From contig JANPBT010000031.1 in NCBI GenBank assembly GCA_031430575.1, forward strand, positions 62,001 through 126,000: a DNA stretch of 64,000 bases. Direction: 5' to 3'. Below are positions 32,133 to 41,408 of this stretch, in pieces (positions within the stretch are counted from its first letter, which is position 1; each line of letters begins with the position of its first letter). The notes under the pieces are model-generated. The model searched no databases. It saw nothing but the letters and a program-made list of their open reading frames with translations, and was not told the origin of the DNA. Source of the DNA: JANMDS01 sp031430575. Its GTDB lineage: Bacteria > Pseudomonadota > Gammaproteobacteria > Burkholderiales > Casimicrobiaceae. The translations under genes were made by a program, and so were the position numbers.

Positions 32133-33668
32133 TTAATCTTCCTTGCGCAACTGCGGGAACAAAATCACATCCCGAATCGATGGCGAATTGGTAAAGAGCA
32201 TCACCAGCCGATCAATGCCGATGCCTTCGCCAGCGGTTGGCGGCAAGCCATATTCGAGCGCACGAATGTAGTCTGCGTCGTAAAACATCGCTTCATCGTC
32301 GCCCGCGTTTTTTGCGCTCGCTTGCTGGGCGAAGCGCTCAGCTTGATCTTCCGGGTCGTTGAGCTCGCTAAAGCCATTGGCCATTTCGCGCCCAGTGATA
32401 AAAAGCTCGAAGCGATCAGTAATTTCTGGATTGGTATCGTTCTTGCGCGCCAGCGGCGAGATTTCCCAAGGGTAATCGATGATAAAGGTGGGTTGAATGA
32501 GCAACGCTTCGGTGGTCTCTTCAAACATCAGCAACTGCAGCTCGCCAATCGCGCGATCCGCAAGCGGTAAGCCCTTTACTTTCACATGCATTTTCGCCAG
32601 CGCGGCGAGCACAAAGGCTTTATCGGCGAGCTGCGCGAGCGAATATTCTGGATGATATTTGTTGACCGCTTGCGGCATGGTCAAGCGATCAAACGGCTTG
32701 CCCAGATCGACGGTATGCTCGGCATAGGGCAGTGAAGTCGTGCCTAACACGTTTTGCGCCGTTTCGCGCAGCAGCTGCTCGGTTAAATCCATCAAATAGT
32801 GATGATCTTGGTAGGCTTCATAAAATTCAATCATCGTAAATTCCGGGTTGTGGCGAACGCTCATACCCTCATTACGGAAATTGCGATTAATCTCAAAAAC
32901 CCGCTCGAAGCCGCCGACCACCAATCGCTTCAGATAAAGCTCTGGCGCGATCCGCATATAAAGCTCGGTATCGAGCGCGTTATGGTGGGTTTTGAAGGGT
33001 CGCGCCGCAGCGCCGCCGGGGATCGCGTGCATCATCGGCGTTTCGACTTCAAGGTAGCGCCGCGCGACGAAAAAATCACGAATCGCTTGCAACATTTTCG
33101 AGCGCACGATGAAGACGTTGGCCGATTGCTCGCTGGTAATCAAATCGAGATAGCGCTGACGATAGCGCTGCTCAATATCGGTCATGCCGTGAAACTTCTC
33201 AGGCAATGGTCGTAGCGCTTTAGACAGCAGGCGAATGGTGGAAGCCTTCACCGAAAGTTCGCCTTTGTTAGTCTTAAAAACAGAACCTGTGGCGCAAACA
33301 ATGTCACCAATATCCCAGTGCTTGAAGGCTTCGTGTGTTTCGCTGCTCACGCCCTCATCATTGACGTAAATCTGCACCCGCCCGCTCATATCTTGCAGCG
33401 TTGCGAAGCTGGCTTTACCCATGACTCGCTTTAACATCATGCGGCCGGCAATTTTGACTTGCACATTAGCGGCCTCTAAATCTTCTTTGCTGACGGCGTC
33501 GTACTTCGTTTGCAAATCACCGGCAAATGCATCCCGACGAAAGTCGTTAGGAAACGCGTTGCCCGTCTTCTCACGCTGCGCGGTGAGCTTACTGCGGCGC
33601 TCGGCAATCAAGGAGTTCTCGTCAATAATTGAAACGATTGTTTGATTTTCGGGTGTCGGGAAAGTCAT
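32133..33668 (-). CDS. lysS: Lysyl-tRNA synthetase, class II
   Basis: A 511-residue enzyme charging tRNA-Lys. The N-terminal OB-fold anticodon domain has IAGRMMLKRVMGKASFATLQDMSGRVQIYV. The catalytic core shows motif 2 (FRNEGMSVRHNPEFTMIEFYEAY) and motif 3 (GEGIGIDRLVMLFTNSPSIRDVILFP). The usual betaproteobacterial neighbour prfB lies 3.2 kb away across the TonB receptor gene, so the receptor may interrupt an ancestral prfB-lysS series. No repeat copy is inside. Confidence 0.96.
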   Translation of the reverse strand: MTFPTPENQTIVSIIDENSLIAERRSKLTAQREKTGNAFPNDFRRDAFAGDLQTKYDAVSKEDLEAANVQVKIAGRMMLKRVMGKASFATLQDMSGRVQIYVNDEGVSSETHEAFKHWDIGDIVCATGSVFKTNKGELSVKASTIRLLSKALRPLPEKFHGMTDIEQRYRQRYLDLITSEQSANVFIVRSKMLQAIRDFFVARRYLEVETPMMHAIPGGAAARPFKTHHNALDTELYMRIAPELYLKRLVVGGFERVFEINRNFRNEGMSVRHNPEFTMIEFYEAYQDHHYLMDLTEQLLRETAQNVLGTTSLPYAEHTVDLGKPFDRLTMPQAVNKYHPEYSLAQLADKAFVLAALAKMHVKVKGLPLADRAIGELQLLMFEETTEALLIQPTFIIDYPWEISPLARKNDTNPEITDRFELFITGREMANGFSELNDPEDQAERFAQQASAKNAGDDEAMFYDADYIRALEYGLPPTAGEGIGIDRLVMLFTNSPSIRDVILFPQLRKED

Positions 33669-33756
33669 GTCAGGGTCTGCGCAGCGCGCCGCGTCAGCGG
33701 GCGATTAAGTCGAATCTTTCCATTGTAGTGGTCACGAAATGTCGCGCGCGTTGCAC

Positions 33757-33762
33757 TATAAT
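33757..33762 (+). promoter_or_regulatory. Candidate -10 box of the TonB receptor gene
   Basis: TATAAT, 100 bases before the receptor start, in the divergent region with lysS. No good -35 box is visible, so the call is weak. Confidence 0.3.
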
Positions 33763-33861
33763 CGCGCTGTGATTGAAGAATGCGCGTAAGTCGCCCCAAA
33801 AGAGCGCTGCGCTGCGCTGAAATCGCCAAAACCAATAACTCGGAGCTCAGGACACATCGCT

Positions 33862-36696
33862 ATGATTTCACGCCCGCAATTCGATCCACTTTTACGCATC
33901 ACCGCGCTCGCTGCCGCGATGCTCGCACTCACCGGCTTTGCGACCGCGCAAACTACACCTGCGCCAGCCGCAGTTGACGCGGTAAAAGCTGAAGTCGAAA
34001 AAATCGACTCCATAGTGATCACGGGCTCGCTCTTGCAGCGCCCCGAAATCACTTCGACCAGCCCGGTTTCGACTTTAAGCAAAGAAACACTCGAGCTGAG
34101 TCGTTCGCTTAATATTGAGCGCATTGTCACCCAGATGCCGCAATTTCAAGGCAGCTTCGGTGCGGTATCAAACGGCAATGACTCACGCGGCGCAGCAACG
34201 CTGGATTTGCGCAATCTCGGTCAAAACCGCACGTTGCTTTTGATCGATGGCAAGCGCGGCACACCGTTTGGTTTCCGCAACTCGTTTGATGTGAATACGC
34301 TGCCTGGTCCATTGGTTAAGCGTGTTGAAGTGCTCACCGGCGGCGCGGCTGCGGTCTATGGCGCAGACGCGGTTGCAGGCGTTGTGAATTTTATTTTGAA
34401 CGATAAATTTCGCGGCGTAGAAGTAGGCTTAACGGGTAATATGTCTGGCAAAAGCGATGCCACTGAGCTTGGCGCAAATATTACGGCTGGTATGGCCCTC
34501 GGCGGTCGCGGTAGCGTTACCGGTTACTTAGGCGTGTCATCGCGTGATGGCTTGCTCAAAGGCGATCGCGATTTCTCTAACCCGCAGCGCAATGATGCCG
34601 GCCCGATTACCCAGCGTGCGATCGGTGGCGTCTTCACGCGCTCTGATGCCGCGAGCGTTTTCGATTTTTCGTCGCTCGGCGGCGCGGTCGGCCAGGCGCG
34701 CGTAGGCTTTACCGATGCCGGCACGCTCTCATCAGCGAATCAAACGAGCATCGTCAGCCCACGTGAAGCACTGACGCTGCCTGCTGATCGGGTCACTGGC
34801 GCGGTATTTTTTAATTACGATTTGAGCGATCGAGCTTCTCTTTACGGTCGCGCGATGGTGTCGAATACGGTTGTGAAAGAAAATCTTGGCCCTGCAAATA
34901 CGGCGACGACTGTGCTCATCCGCAGCGACAATCCTTACCTCACGCCTGAGCTCGCGCGTATTTTTGGCACCGCTTATAACCGTGATCTCGCGGGCACTCT
35001 CGGCGGAAAAGATGCCTTCTTAGCCACGGTCACGCGCTCGCTGCCTGAGCTTGGTGGTCGTGTCGTACGCACCGAGCGCGCGGGTACGCAAGTGCAGCTG
35101 GGCTCAAAAGGCGAGCTCTCCAACAACGTGCGCTACGACGTTTACGCCCAATACGGCGAAAGCAATGAAGCCACTGATATTGCCGGCGACGGCATCATTG
35201 CCCGCTTGCAGCAAGCGGGCAACGTCCGCCGCGATGCATCGGGCAAAATCGTTTGCGTCGATCAAAGCAACGGCTGCGTGCCGATTAATTTGTTTGGCCC
35301 CAATGCGATTTCTGCTGAAGCTGCACGTTTCGTGGGCGAGCAAATTACCCAAAGCCGTTTGCGCACGCAAGTCGTCGTTGGCGCAACCGCGCAAATGAGT
35401 AGTGAAGGCTATTTCCGGTTGCCCGGGGGCACTGCGGATTTGGCCGTTGGCCTCGAGCACCGTCGCGAACGCGGCGATGTGCTGTTTGACGACACTATCA
35501 ATAACGGCCGCTCATTTAATCAAGGCACTCGTCTCGATTTCGGTGGCGTCATAAAAGTAAACGAAGCGTTTATGGAAGCGCGCTTGCCACTTATGGCCAA
35601 AGCGCCGTTCGTAAAAGAGCTCGCGCTTGAAGGTGCTTTCCGTCACTCGCGTGATGCCGACACGGGCACCGCAAATGCATGGAAGCTCGGCGGCGAATGG
35701 GCGCTCGACGACAACGTGCGTTTGCGTGGCTCAAAGCAAACCGTATTGCGCGCGCCGAATATCGGCGAGCGCTTCGGAGTGTTGAGTTTCGTAGCGCTGG
35801 CAGGCCGCACCAACGATCCGTGCTCTAACATCACCGCCAACGGCGCACTCGCAGCAAAATGCGCGGCCAATGGTGCACCAGCTGGAAACTATACGACCGA
35901 TCTTTCTGCAGGCCGCTTCTTCTTCGGCGGTAGCGCAACGATCAAGCCAGAGCAAGGGCGTACTTTCACCATCGGTACCGTGCTCACGCCAAAGGCGGTG
36001 AAAGATTTGAGCTTCACCGTGGATTACTACGATATCCGTATCGACAACGCCATCAGCGCGTATGGTGCGCAAGTGGTCACCACCGGCTGCTTCGTTCTGG
36101 GCATTGATCAATTTTGCCAACGCATCCGCCGCGGTACTAACGGTCAAATTGAAGCCGTCGATAGCACCGATAGCAACATTGCAATTTTGCAAGTCAAAGG
36201 CTTTGATGTCGGCGCAAATTACCGCATGCGTTTAGATCGCGGCAATACGGTTTCCTTTGCATACAACGCTGATCTCACGCGCAGCTTTGTGCAAGTGCGC
36301 GCGCCCGGCTCTGCAGTGGTTGAATGTGCTGGGCGCTTTGGCCCGACCTGCGGCGCAGAAGTCAACCGCGCATTACCAAAGTATCGCCACAACCTCTCTA
36401 CAACTTGGAACACCCCCGTCTGGACGCTTCAGGGGACATGGCGGCATTTTGGCGCAGTCGATGATGACGTGACCGCGACGACCTACACGACCGAGCGCAT
36501 TGGCGCATACAACTATTTTGATGTTTCTGGCGCGTGGAATTTCAATAAGAATATCAAAGTGATCGCTGGTATCGACAACATCGCAGACAAAAAACCACCT
36601 TTTGTAGGCACGCAGCAATTTGCAGGCAACACGTTGCCCGCTTCCTATGATGTCGTTGGCCGTCGCTTTGGATTGTCGTTCAACTACAAAATGTAG
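33862..36696 (+). CDS. TonB-dependent outer-membrane receptor
   Basis: A 944-residue receptor. The signal peptide ends in TGFATAQ. The plug domain contains IDSIVITGSLLQRPEITSTSPVSTL, GAATLDLRNLGQNRTLLLIDGKR and VEVLTGGAAAVYGADAVAGVVNFIL, and the rest is a beta barrel ending in RRFGLSFNYKM with the terminal aromatic pattern. It resembles the large oar/carbohydrate- or peptide-type receptors rather than siderophore receptors with a known ligand. No inner-membrane partner is adjacent. A near-match to the repeat at 36346 is read as PTCGAEVNR in a loop where relatives also have G-x-T-C-G. Confidence 0.92.
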   Translation: MISRPQFDPLLRITALAAAMLALTGFATAQTTPAPAAVDAVKAEVEKIDSIVITGSLLQRPEITSTSPVSTLSKETLELSRSLNIERIVTQMPQFQGSFGAVSNGNDSRGAATLDLRNLGQNRTLLLIDGKRGTPFGFRNSFDVNTLPGPLVKRVEVLTGGAAAVYGADAVAGVVNFILNDKFRGVEVGLTGNMSGKSDATELGANITAGMALGGRGSVTGYLGVSSRDGLLKGDRDFSNPQRNDAGPITQRAIGGVFTRSDAASVFDFSSLGGAVGQARVGFTDAGTLSSANQTSIVSPREALTLPADRVTGAVFFNYDLSDRASLYGRAMVSNTVVKENLGPANTATTVLIRSDNPYLTPELARIFGTAYNRDLAGTLGGKDAFLATVTRSLPELGGRVVRTERAGTQVQLGSKGELSNNVRYDVYAQYGESNEATDIAGDGIIARLQQAGNVRRDASGKIVCVDQSNGCVPINLFGPNAISAEAARFVGEQITQSRLRTQVVVGATAQMSSEGYFRLPGGTADLAVGLEHRRERGDVLFDDTINNGRSFNQGTRLDFGGVIKVNEAFMEARLPLMAKAPFVKELALEGAFRHSRDADTGTANAWKLGGEWALDDNVRLRGSKQTVLRAPNIGERFGVLSFVALAGRTNDPCSNITANGALAAKCAANGAPAGNYTTDLSAGRFFFGGSATIKPEQGRTFTIGTVLTPKAVKDLSFTVDYYDIRIDNAISAYGAQVVTTGCFVLGIDQFCQRIRRGTNGQIEAVDSTDSNIAILQVKGFDVGANYRMRLDRGNTVSFAYNADLTRSFVQVRAPGSAVVECAGRFGPTCGAEVNRALPKYRHNLSTTWNTPVWTLQGTWRHFGAVDDDVTATTYTTERIGAYNYFDVSGAWNFNKNIKVIAGIDNIADKKPPFVGTQQFAGNTLPASYDVVGRRFGLSFNYKM
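36346..36360 (+). repeat. Possible CTGCGGCGCAG repeat inside the TonB receptor gene
   Basis: ACCTGCGGCGCAGAA read as T-C-G-A-E. The same residues are natural in related receptors, so chance cannot be excluded. Confidence 0.55.
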
Positions 36697-36715
36697 GAAA
36701 GTAGAAATGTAAATC

Positions 36716-36750
36716 TGCAGAATGTGATGTGCAGAATGTGATGTGCAGAA
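36716..36750 (+). repeat. 14-bp tandem repeat
   Basis: TGCAGAATGTGATG occurs twice in a row plus a half copy, just after the TonB receptor stop. AAATCTGCAG at its start resembles a truncated dispersed repeat. Confidence 0.8.
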
Positions 36751-36752
36751 AA

Positions 36753-36782
36753 GAAAAAAGCCCGCGATCGCGGGCTTTTTTA
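36753..36782. terminator. Bidirectional intrinsic terminator
   Basis: GCCCGCGATCGCGGGC is a perfect 16-base palindrome with an A-run before and a T-run after, between the convergent TonB receptor and prfB genes. Confidence 0.92.
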
Positions 36783-36798
36783 TTGATTATTTTGGTCA

Positions 36799-36849
36799 TA
36801 CCTGCGGCGCAGATTTGGGCAAAAAAGTGCTAAATCTGCGCCGCAGGTA
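36799..36849. repeat. Inverted pair of CTGCGGCGCAG repeats between convergent genes
   Basis: Perfect forward copy 36799-36814 and perfect reverse copy 36834-36849, 19 bases apart. A normal terminator already stands next to it, so ending transcription is probably not the pair's main job. Confidence 0.95.
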
Positions 36850-36871
36850 TGAAATGCCGACGCGCCAGAAA

Positions 36872-37976
36872 TCAAACCCCCTGCTTCAAGCTCGCAGAAA
36901 TGAAGTCATCTAAATCGCCATCAAGCACGGCTTGGGTATTGCCCGTTTCAACATTCGTACGCAGATCTTTGATGCGAGATTGATCGAGCACATAGGAGCG
37001 AATTTGGTGGCCCCAGCCGATGTCGGTTTTGCTATCTTCGAGCTGCTGCTGCGCGGCTTGCCGTTTGCGCAGCTCATGCTCGTAGAGCTTGGCTTTAAGT
37101 TGCTGCATGGCTTCGTCGCGGTTGCGATGCTGTGATCGATCGCTTTGGCACTGTACGACGATGTTGGTCGGAATATGCGTAATTCGCACTGCAGAGTCGG
37201 TTTTATTAATGTGCTGACCGCCCGCGCCAGATGCGCGAAAGGTGTCGGTGCGTAAATCGGCGGGGTTGATTTCAATTTGAATCGAGTCATCGACTTCGGG
37301 ATAAACAAAAACCGAAGCAAATGAGGTATGCCGCCGCGCGTTGGAATCAAACGGGCTTTTACGCACGAGACGGTGCACGCCGAGTTCCGTGCGTAAAAAA
37401 CCGTAAGCGTAATCGCCTGAAATTTTGATTGATGCACTTTTCAAGCCCGCCACTTCACCGGAAGATTCTTCCATGACGTCTACGGTGAATCCTTTGCGCT
37501 CGCAGTAACGCACATACATACGCAGGAGCATTGACGCCCAATCTTGCGCCTCGGTGCCGCCCGAGCCCGAGTTCAGATCAAGAAAGCAATTATTGGCGTC
37601 CATCTCGCCTGAGAACATGCGGCGAAACTCCATGCCCTCGATTTGACCCGCCACGTGCGCGGTATCGGCCTCGAGCGCCTGCATCGACGACACATCATTG
37701 TCCGCCTTGGCCATTTCGAAAAGCTCAGAATTGTCGGCCAAGGTACGATCAACATCGATGATTGTGCTCACCGTGGCATCAAGCGCTTTTTTTTCTTTAC
37801 CCAGCTCTTGGGCTTGTTTGGGGTTATCCCAAATCGCGTTATCTTCTAATGCGCGATTGACTTCTGAGAGGCGCAATGACTTCTGGTCGAAGTCAAAGAT
37901 ACCTCCGCATTTCTGCCGCGCGGGAGGTAAGATCGCGCAATGATGCGGCGATGGCGTTGATGCGTTCTGCTTCCAT
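36872..37976 (-). CDS. prfB: Peptide chain release factor 2 with programmed +1 frameshift
   Basis: The gene starts at ATG 37976 with a 26-codon first part (MEAERINAIAASLRD, TSRAAEMRRYL). It reaches CTT-TGA-C with the stop TGA at 37893-37895, and continues one base later as DFDQKSLRLSEVNRALEDNAIWDNP. A GGAGG stretch just before the slip site is the internal ribosome site that drives frameshifting in RF2 genes, so RF2 controls its own level by reading UGA. The body shows the GGQ motif (GAGGQHINKTDSAVRITH) and the ligand loop with S-P-F. Total is about 367 residues. No repeat is inside. Confidence 0.96.
37892..37898 (-). promoter_or_regulatory. RF2 programmed frameshift site
   Basis: On the coding strand, GGAGG-TAT-CTTTGAC: Shine-Dalgarno-like stretch, CTT slip codon and in-frame TGA, the standard RF2 autoregulatory signal. 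Confidence 0.95.
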
Positions 37977-38223
37977 GATTTGTGCTTTTCTTAATGAAAA
38001 ATCATTATAGAAGCGCGGTGGCTTTCGTCGTTAGCCTATTTGCATTTTGTCAGCGAAGATTATTGACAAAAATTCGAGCTCAAAAAAACGAATTGCACCC
38101 GTGGCAGCGGTTGATAGTGATAAATTTCGATTGCGATTTGTTATGCCGTTTTCAAGCGAATTGATGTACGCCGCCGGTGAATGTCGCCAGCGTATCCGAA
38201 GCCGACAAGCAGCAAAGGAACCA

Positions 38224-39249
38224 ATGAATTCTAGTAATCTTAACGAAACTCGGCTCATTTCCCTCTATCGCATGATGCGCCGCATTCGGGCGTTTGAAGA
38301 CGCTGCTGAAATTGCGAGTCAAGGTGGCGTTGCCGCCTGGGGTCTTGCTGCTTCTGACAAGCCGGCGCGCGTGCGCGGGCCACTGCATCTGTATACCGGT
38401 CAGGAAGCGGTCGCTGCGGGTGTTTGCGCAAATCTCGAACGCGCTGATTTACTGACATCGACCCATCGTGGCCATGGCCATACGTTGGCAAAAGGCGCAA
38501 GCCCAAGCAAGATGATGTGCGAGCTCTTTGGTCGGGCAACTGGGTACAACAAAGGTAAAGGTGGCTCCATGCATATCGCGGATTTTTCGGTCGGGATGCT
38601 GGGCGCAAACGGTGTTGTCGCTGCGGGAATTCCGATTGCAACCGGCGCAGCGCATGCGCTTAAATTACGCGGAATCAATCAAATCGTTGCGTGCTTTTTT
38701 GGAGATGGCGCAGCTAATCGCGGGCCTTTCTTGGAAGGGCTTAACTGGGCGAAAGTATATGAATTGCCGATCCTTTTTGTATGCGAAGATAATCGCATCT
38801 CTGCGACAACGCCGACAGCGCCGATGACTGCTGGCGCTGGCGTTTCTGCGCGAGCGCTTTCGATGGGTATCGCTTCGCAGACGGTCGATGGCAATGATGT
38901 CGAGGCGGTTGATGCGGCAGCGACTGCGCTAGTTGCGGAAATTCGTGCCGGGAGCGGGCCGCGCTTACTGCACGCGATTACATACCGGTTGAAAGGGCAT
39001 GTCTCTGTTGATCCTGGGGCGTATCGTGATCCCGCCGAGGTGGCGGCTGCATATCGCAATGATCCGCTGCTTCGCGCGAGCAAACGCTTGCTAGAAATGG
39101 ACATCGACCAAAAGGTGATTGACGCTGTGGATATTGACGTTGCGAGCGAAATTGAGAATGCGCTTGCCCAAGCAGACGCCGCGCCCTGGCCCGAAACCGC
39201 GGCCGCCTATGAAGACGTGATGACATCGGCCAATGGAGTGTGGCGATGA
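38224..39249 (+). CDS. Thiamine-diphosphate dehydrogenase E1 alpha subunit (acetoin/pyruvate type)
   Basis: From ATG at 38224 the protein has 341 residues (a start at 38047 would add 59 unrelated residues). GPLHLYTGQEAVAAGVCANL, STHRGHGHTLAKGAS, MCELFGRATGYNKGKGGSMHIADF and FFGDGAANRGPFLEGLNWAKVYELPILFVCEDN show the ThDP-binding GDG...N motif. It pairs with the beta gene (ATGA overlap). E2 and E3 subunits are absent, so it must use components encoded elsewhere or another acceptor. The TRAP transporter next to it suggests an imported 2-oxoacid or acetoin-like substrate. It lies in a repeat-free stretch. Confidence 0.9.
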   Translation: MNSSNLNETRLISLYRMMRRIRAFEDAAEIASQGGVAAWGLAASDKPARVRGPLHLYTGQEAVAAGVCANLERADLLTSTHRGHGHTLAKGASPSKMMCELFGRATGYNKGKGGSMHIADFSVGMLGANGVVAAGIPIATGAAHALKLRGINQIVACFFGDGAANRGPFLEGLNWAKVYELPILFVCEDNRISATTPTAPMTAGAGVSARALSMGIASQTVDGNDVEAVDAAATALVAEIRAGSGPRLLHAITYRLKGHVSVDPGAYRDPAEVAAAYRNDPLLRASKRLLEMDIDQKVIDAVDIDVASEIENALAQADAAPWPETAAAYEDVMTSANGVWR

Positions 39250-40211
39250 GCATTGAGAAACTTACCTACGCACAGGCGGCCGCGCTCGCGCTGCAAGAGA
39301 AAATGCAAAGCGACGCGAGCGTTGTTGCGCTCGGCGAAGACTTGGGGCGCGGGGGCGTATTTGGTCAGTATCGCGGCCTGCAGGCGCAATTTGGCGTGCA
39401 ACGCATTATCGACACACCGATTTCTGAAGCAAACATCATGGGCGCTGCGGTGGGAATGGCGCTGGCTGGACTCAAGCCTATTGTTGAAATGCGCGTCATC
39501 GATTTTGCGCTCTGCGCGATGGACGAGGTCATCAATCAAGCCGCTAAAAATCGATTTATGTTCGGCGGGCAAGGGCGCGTACCGGTAGTGGCGCGCATGC
39601 CGATTGGTATATGGTCTGCTTCTGCTGCCCAACATTCACAATCGCTTGAGGCGTGGTTTGCGCATATTCCCGGTCTGGTGGTCGTAACGCCTGCCACTGC
39701 GCAAGATAACTATTCATTGTTAAAGTCGTCGATTGAATCGGGTGATCCTGTAATCTACATGGAGCACAAAGAACTATGGGGGCAAGAAGGGGATGTCGAT
39801 ACCGCACTTGCCGTGCCGATTGGCAAAGCAAATGTGCTGCAGTCAGGTCACGACGTGACGATTGTGACGTGGTCGCGAGGGGTTGCGCCAACCCTCGATG
39901 CGCTTTCGCTCGAAGTCTGCAGAGGTATTAACGCGGATGTGATTGATTTGCGCACGCTCTGGCCGTGGGATCATGAGCGCGTATTTTCTTCCGCTGCGCG
40001 CACCAAGCGATTGCTGGTCGTGCATGAAGCGGTGCAGGTTGCCGGGTTTGGTGCTGAAATTGCGGCTAGTGCGGCTGAGGCAACGGGCTGCCGGGTCGCC
40101 CGATTGGGTGCGCCCAGAATTCCCGTGGGTTATTCCCAAGTGCTGGAAAATGAATCACGGTTAAGCGCTGAAAAAATTGCTGCTGCGCTTTTGCGGCTGC
40201 TAGATCAGTAG
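39246..40211 (+). CDS. Thiamine-diphosphate dehydrogenase E1 beta subunit
   Basis: From ATG at 39246, overlapping the alpha stop by 4 bases, the protein has 321 residues. LGEDLGRGGVFGQYRGLQAQFG, RIIDTPISEANIMGAAVGMAL, QSLEAWFAHIPGLVVVTPATAQDNYSLLKSSI and VIDLRTLWPWDHERVFSSAARTKRLLVVHEA are typical of the PdhB/AcoB family. Together with the alpha subunit it decarboxylates a 2-oxoacid or cleaves acetoin. Nothing in the sequence separates these substrates. Confidence 0.92.
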   Translation: MSIEKLTYAQAAALALQEKMQSDASVVALGEDLGRGGVFGQYRGLQAQFGVQRIIDTPISEANIMGAAVGMALAGLKPIVEMRVIDFALCAMDEVINQAAKNRFMFGGQGRVPVVARMPIGIWSASAAQHSQSLEAWFAHIPGLVVVTPATAQDNYSLLKSSIESGDPVIYMEHKELWGQEGDVDTALAVPIGKANVLQSGHDVTIVTWSRGVAPTLDALSLEVCRGINADVIDLRTLWPWDHERVFSSAARTKRLLVVHEAVQVAGFGAEIAASAAEATGCRVARLGAPRIPVGYSQVLENESRLSAEKIAAALLRLLDQ

Positions 40212-40317
40212 ATTGGTTGTCGCAATTCTTGTTTTTGCGGGATAATGGGCTCGAAACTCGTTGTGTTGAATGCACTGCATCTTTGATTCTTATAAATATT
40301 ATCTGGAGACACGTCAT

Positions 40318-41343
40318 ATGAATTCTAGTTATAAACCACATCGCCGTACGTTCATTCAAGGCTCAGTCGCTGCTGGCGCGTTAACGAGTGTTGGTGCACC
40401 ACTATTTGCGCAATCGTCGCAATTCACATTTAAGTGGGCGAACAACATTCCAGTGACCCATCCGTCAAATATTCGCATGCGAGAGGCGTCAGATGCGATC
40501 AAGCGCGAGACGGGCGGTAAAGTTGATATTCAAATTTTTCCTAATAATCAATTGGGCGGCGATACCGATATGCTGTCGCAGGTGCGCTCAGGCGCAATTG
40601 ATTTTTTCCCGCTGTCAGGTTTGATTTTGCAAACGTTAGTCCCCCTCGCGGGCATCAACGGGTTAGCCTTTGCTTTTAAAGATTACAACACCGTATGGCA
40701 AGCGATGGATGGTGATCTTGGCGCCTTCATTCGCAATGCAATCTCAAAAGTAAATCTGCATACGTTCGATCGTATTCTCGATAATGGATTTCGAAATATC
40801 ACCACGTCGAGCAAACCGATTAACTCCGCAGCAGACTTGCAAGGGTTCAAAATTCGCGTTCCGGTAAGCCCCTTGTGGACGTCGATGTTCAAAGCGTTTG
40901 GCTCCGCACCGACCGGGATTAATTTCAGCGAGGTCTACTCGGCATTGCAAACTAAAGTCGTCGAGGGGCAAGAAAATCCACTGAGTATTGTTGATATCGC
41001 CAAACTTTACGAGGTGCAAAAGTATGTTTCCATGACGGGTCATATGTGGGATGGCCAGTGGATTTTGGCCAACGGTAAACGCTGGGCCAGTACGCCCGCT
41101 GAAATTCAAACGGTGATTACAAAGTACGTCACCGAGGCAGTGATGAAGCAGCGTGACGACATGAAGCAACTCAATGTTGGGCTTGAAGCCCAGTTAAAAA
41201 CCAAAGGAATGATATTCAATTACCCAGATGCGCTGAGCTTTAGGGCAGCGCTCTCAAAGGCGGGGTTTTACCAAGAGTGGCGGAGTAAGTTTGGTGAAGA
41301 CGCCATGGCCGCACTCGAAAAATACTCTGGAAAATTAGCGTAG
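40318..41343 (+). CDS. TRAP transporter substrate-binding protein (DctP family)
   Basis: From ATG at 40318 (GGAG upstream) the protein has 341 residues with a twin-arginine-like leader (HRRTFIQGSVAAGALTSVG). FKWANNIPVTHPSNIRMREASDAIKRETGGKVDIQIFPNNQLGGDTDMLSQVRSGAIDFFPLSG and GFKIRVPVSPLWTSMFKAFGSAPTGINFSEVYSALQTKVVEGQENPL are DctP marks; the Arg in K-I-R-V normally binds the ligand carboxylate. It works with the fused permease 65 bases downstream to import an organic acid, probably the E1 substrate or its precursor. Confidence 0.95.
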   Translation: MNSSYKPHRRTFIQGSVAAGALTSVGAPLFAQSSQFTFKWANNIPVTHPSNIRMREASDAIKRETGGKVDIQIFPNNQLGGDTDMLSQVRSGAIDFFPLSGLILQTLVPLAGINGLAFAFKDYNTVWQAMDGDLGAFIRNAISKVNLHTFDRILDNGFRNITTSSKPINSAADLQGFKIRVPVSPLWTSMFKAFGSAPTGINFSEVYSALQTKVVEGQENPLSIVDIAKLYEVQKYVSMTGHMWDGQWILANGKRWASTPAEIQTVITKYVTEAVMKQRDDMKQLNVGLEAQLKTKGMIFNYPDALSFRAALSKAGFYQEWRSKFGEDAMAALEKYSGKLA

Positions 41344-41408
41344 TTTTTTTACGGTGTTATCCGCTCCGTTGCTAGAAGGCATAGCGTGGGGCGTTTTTTG
41401 AGATTGAG

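Noticed and set aside
33240..33300. A repeat copy in lysS (AACCTGTGGCGCAAAC)
   Set aside because: Three or more mismatches in the core, and the protein stretch is conserved in LysS.
38047..38223. A 59-residue N-terminal extension of the E1 alpha protein
   Set aside because: It is unlike any E1 alpha start; the ATG at 38224 gives the normal length and has a purine-rich ribosome site.
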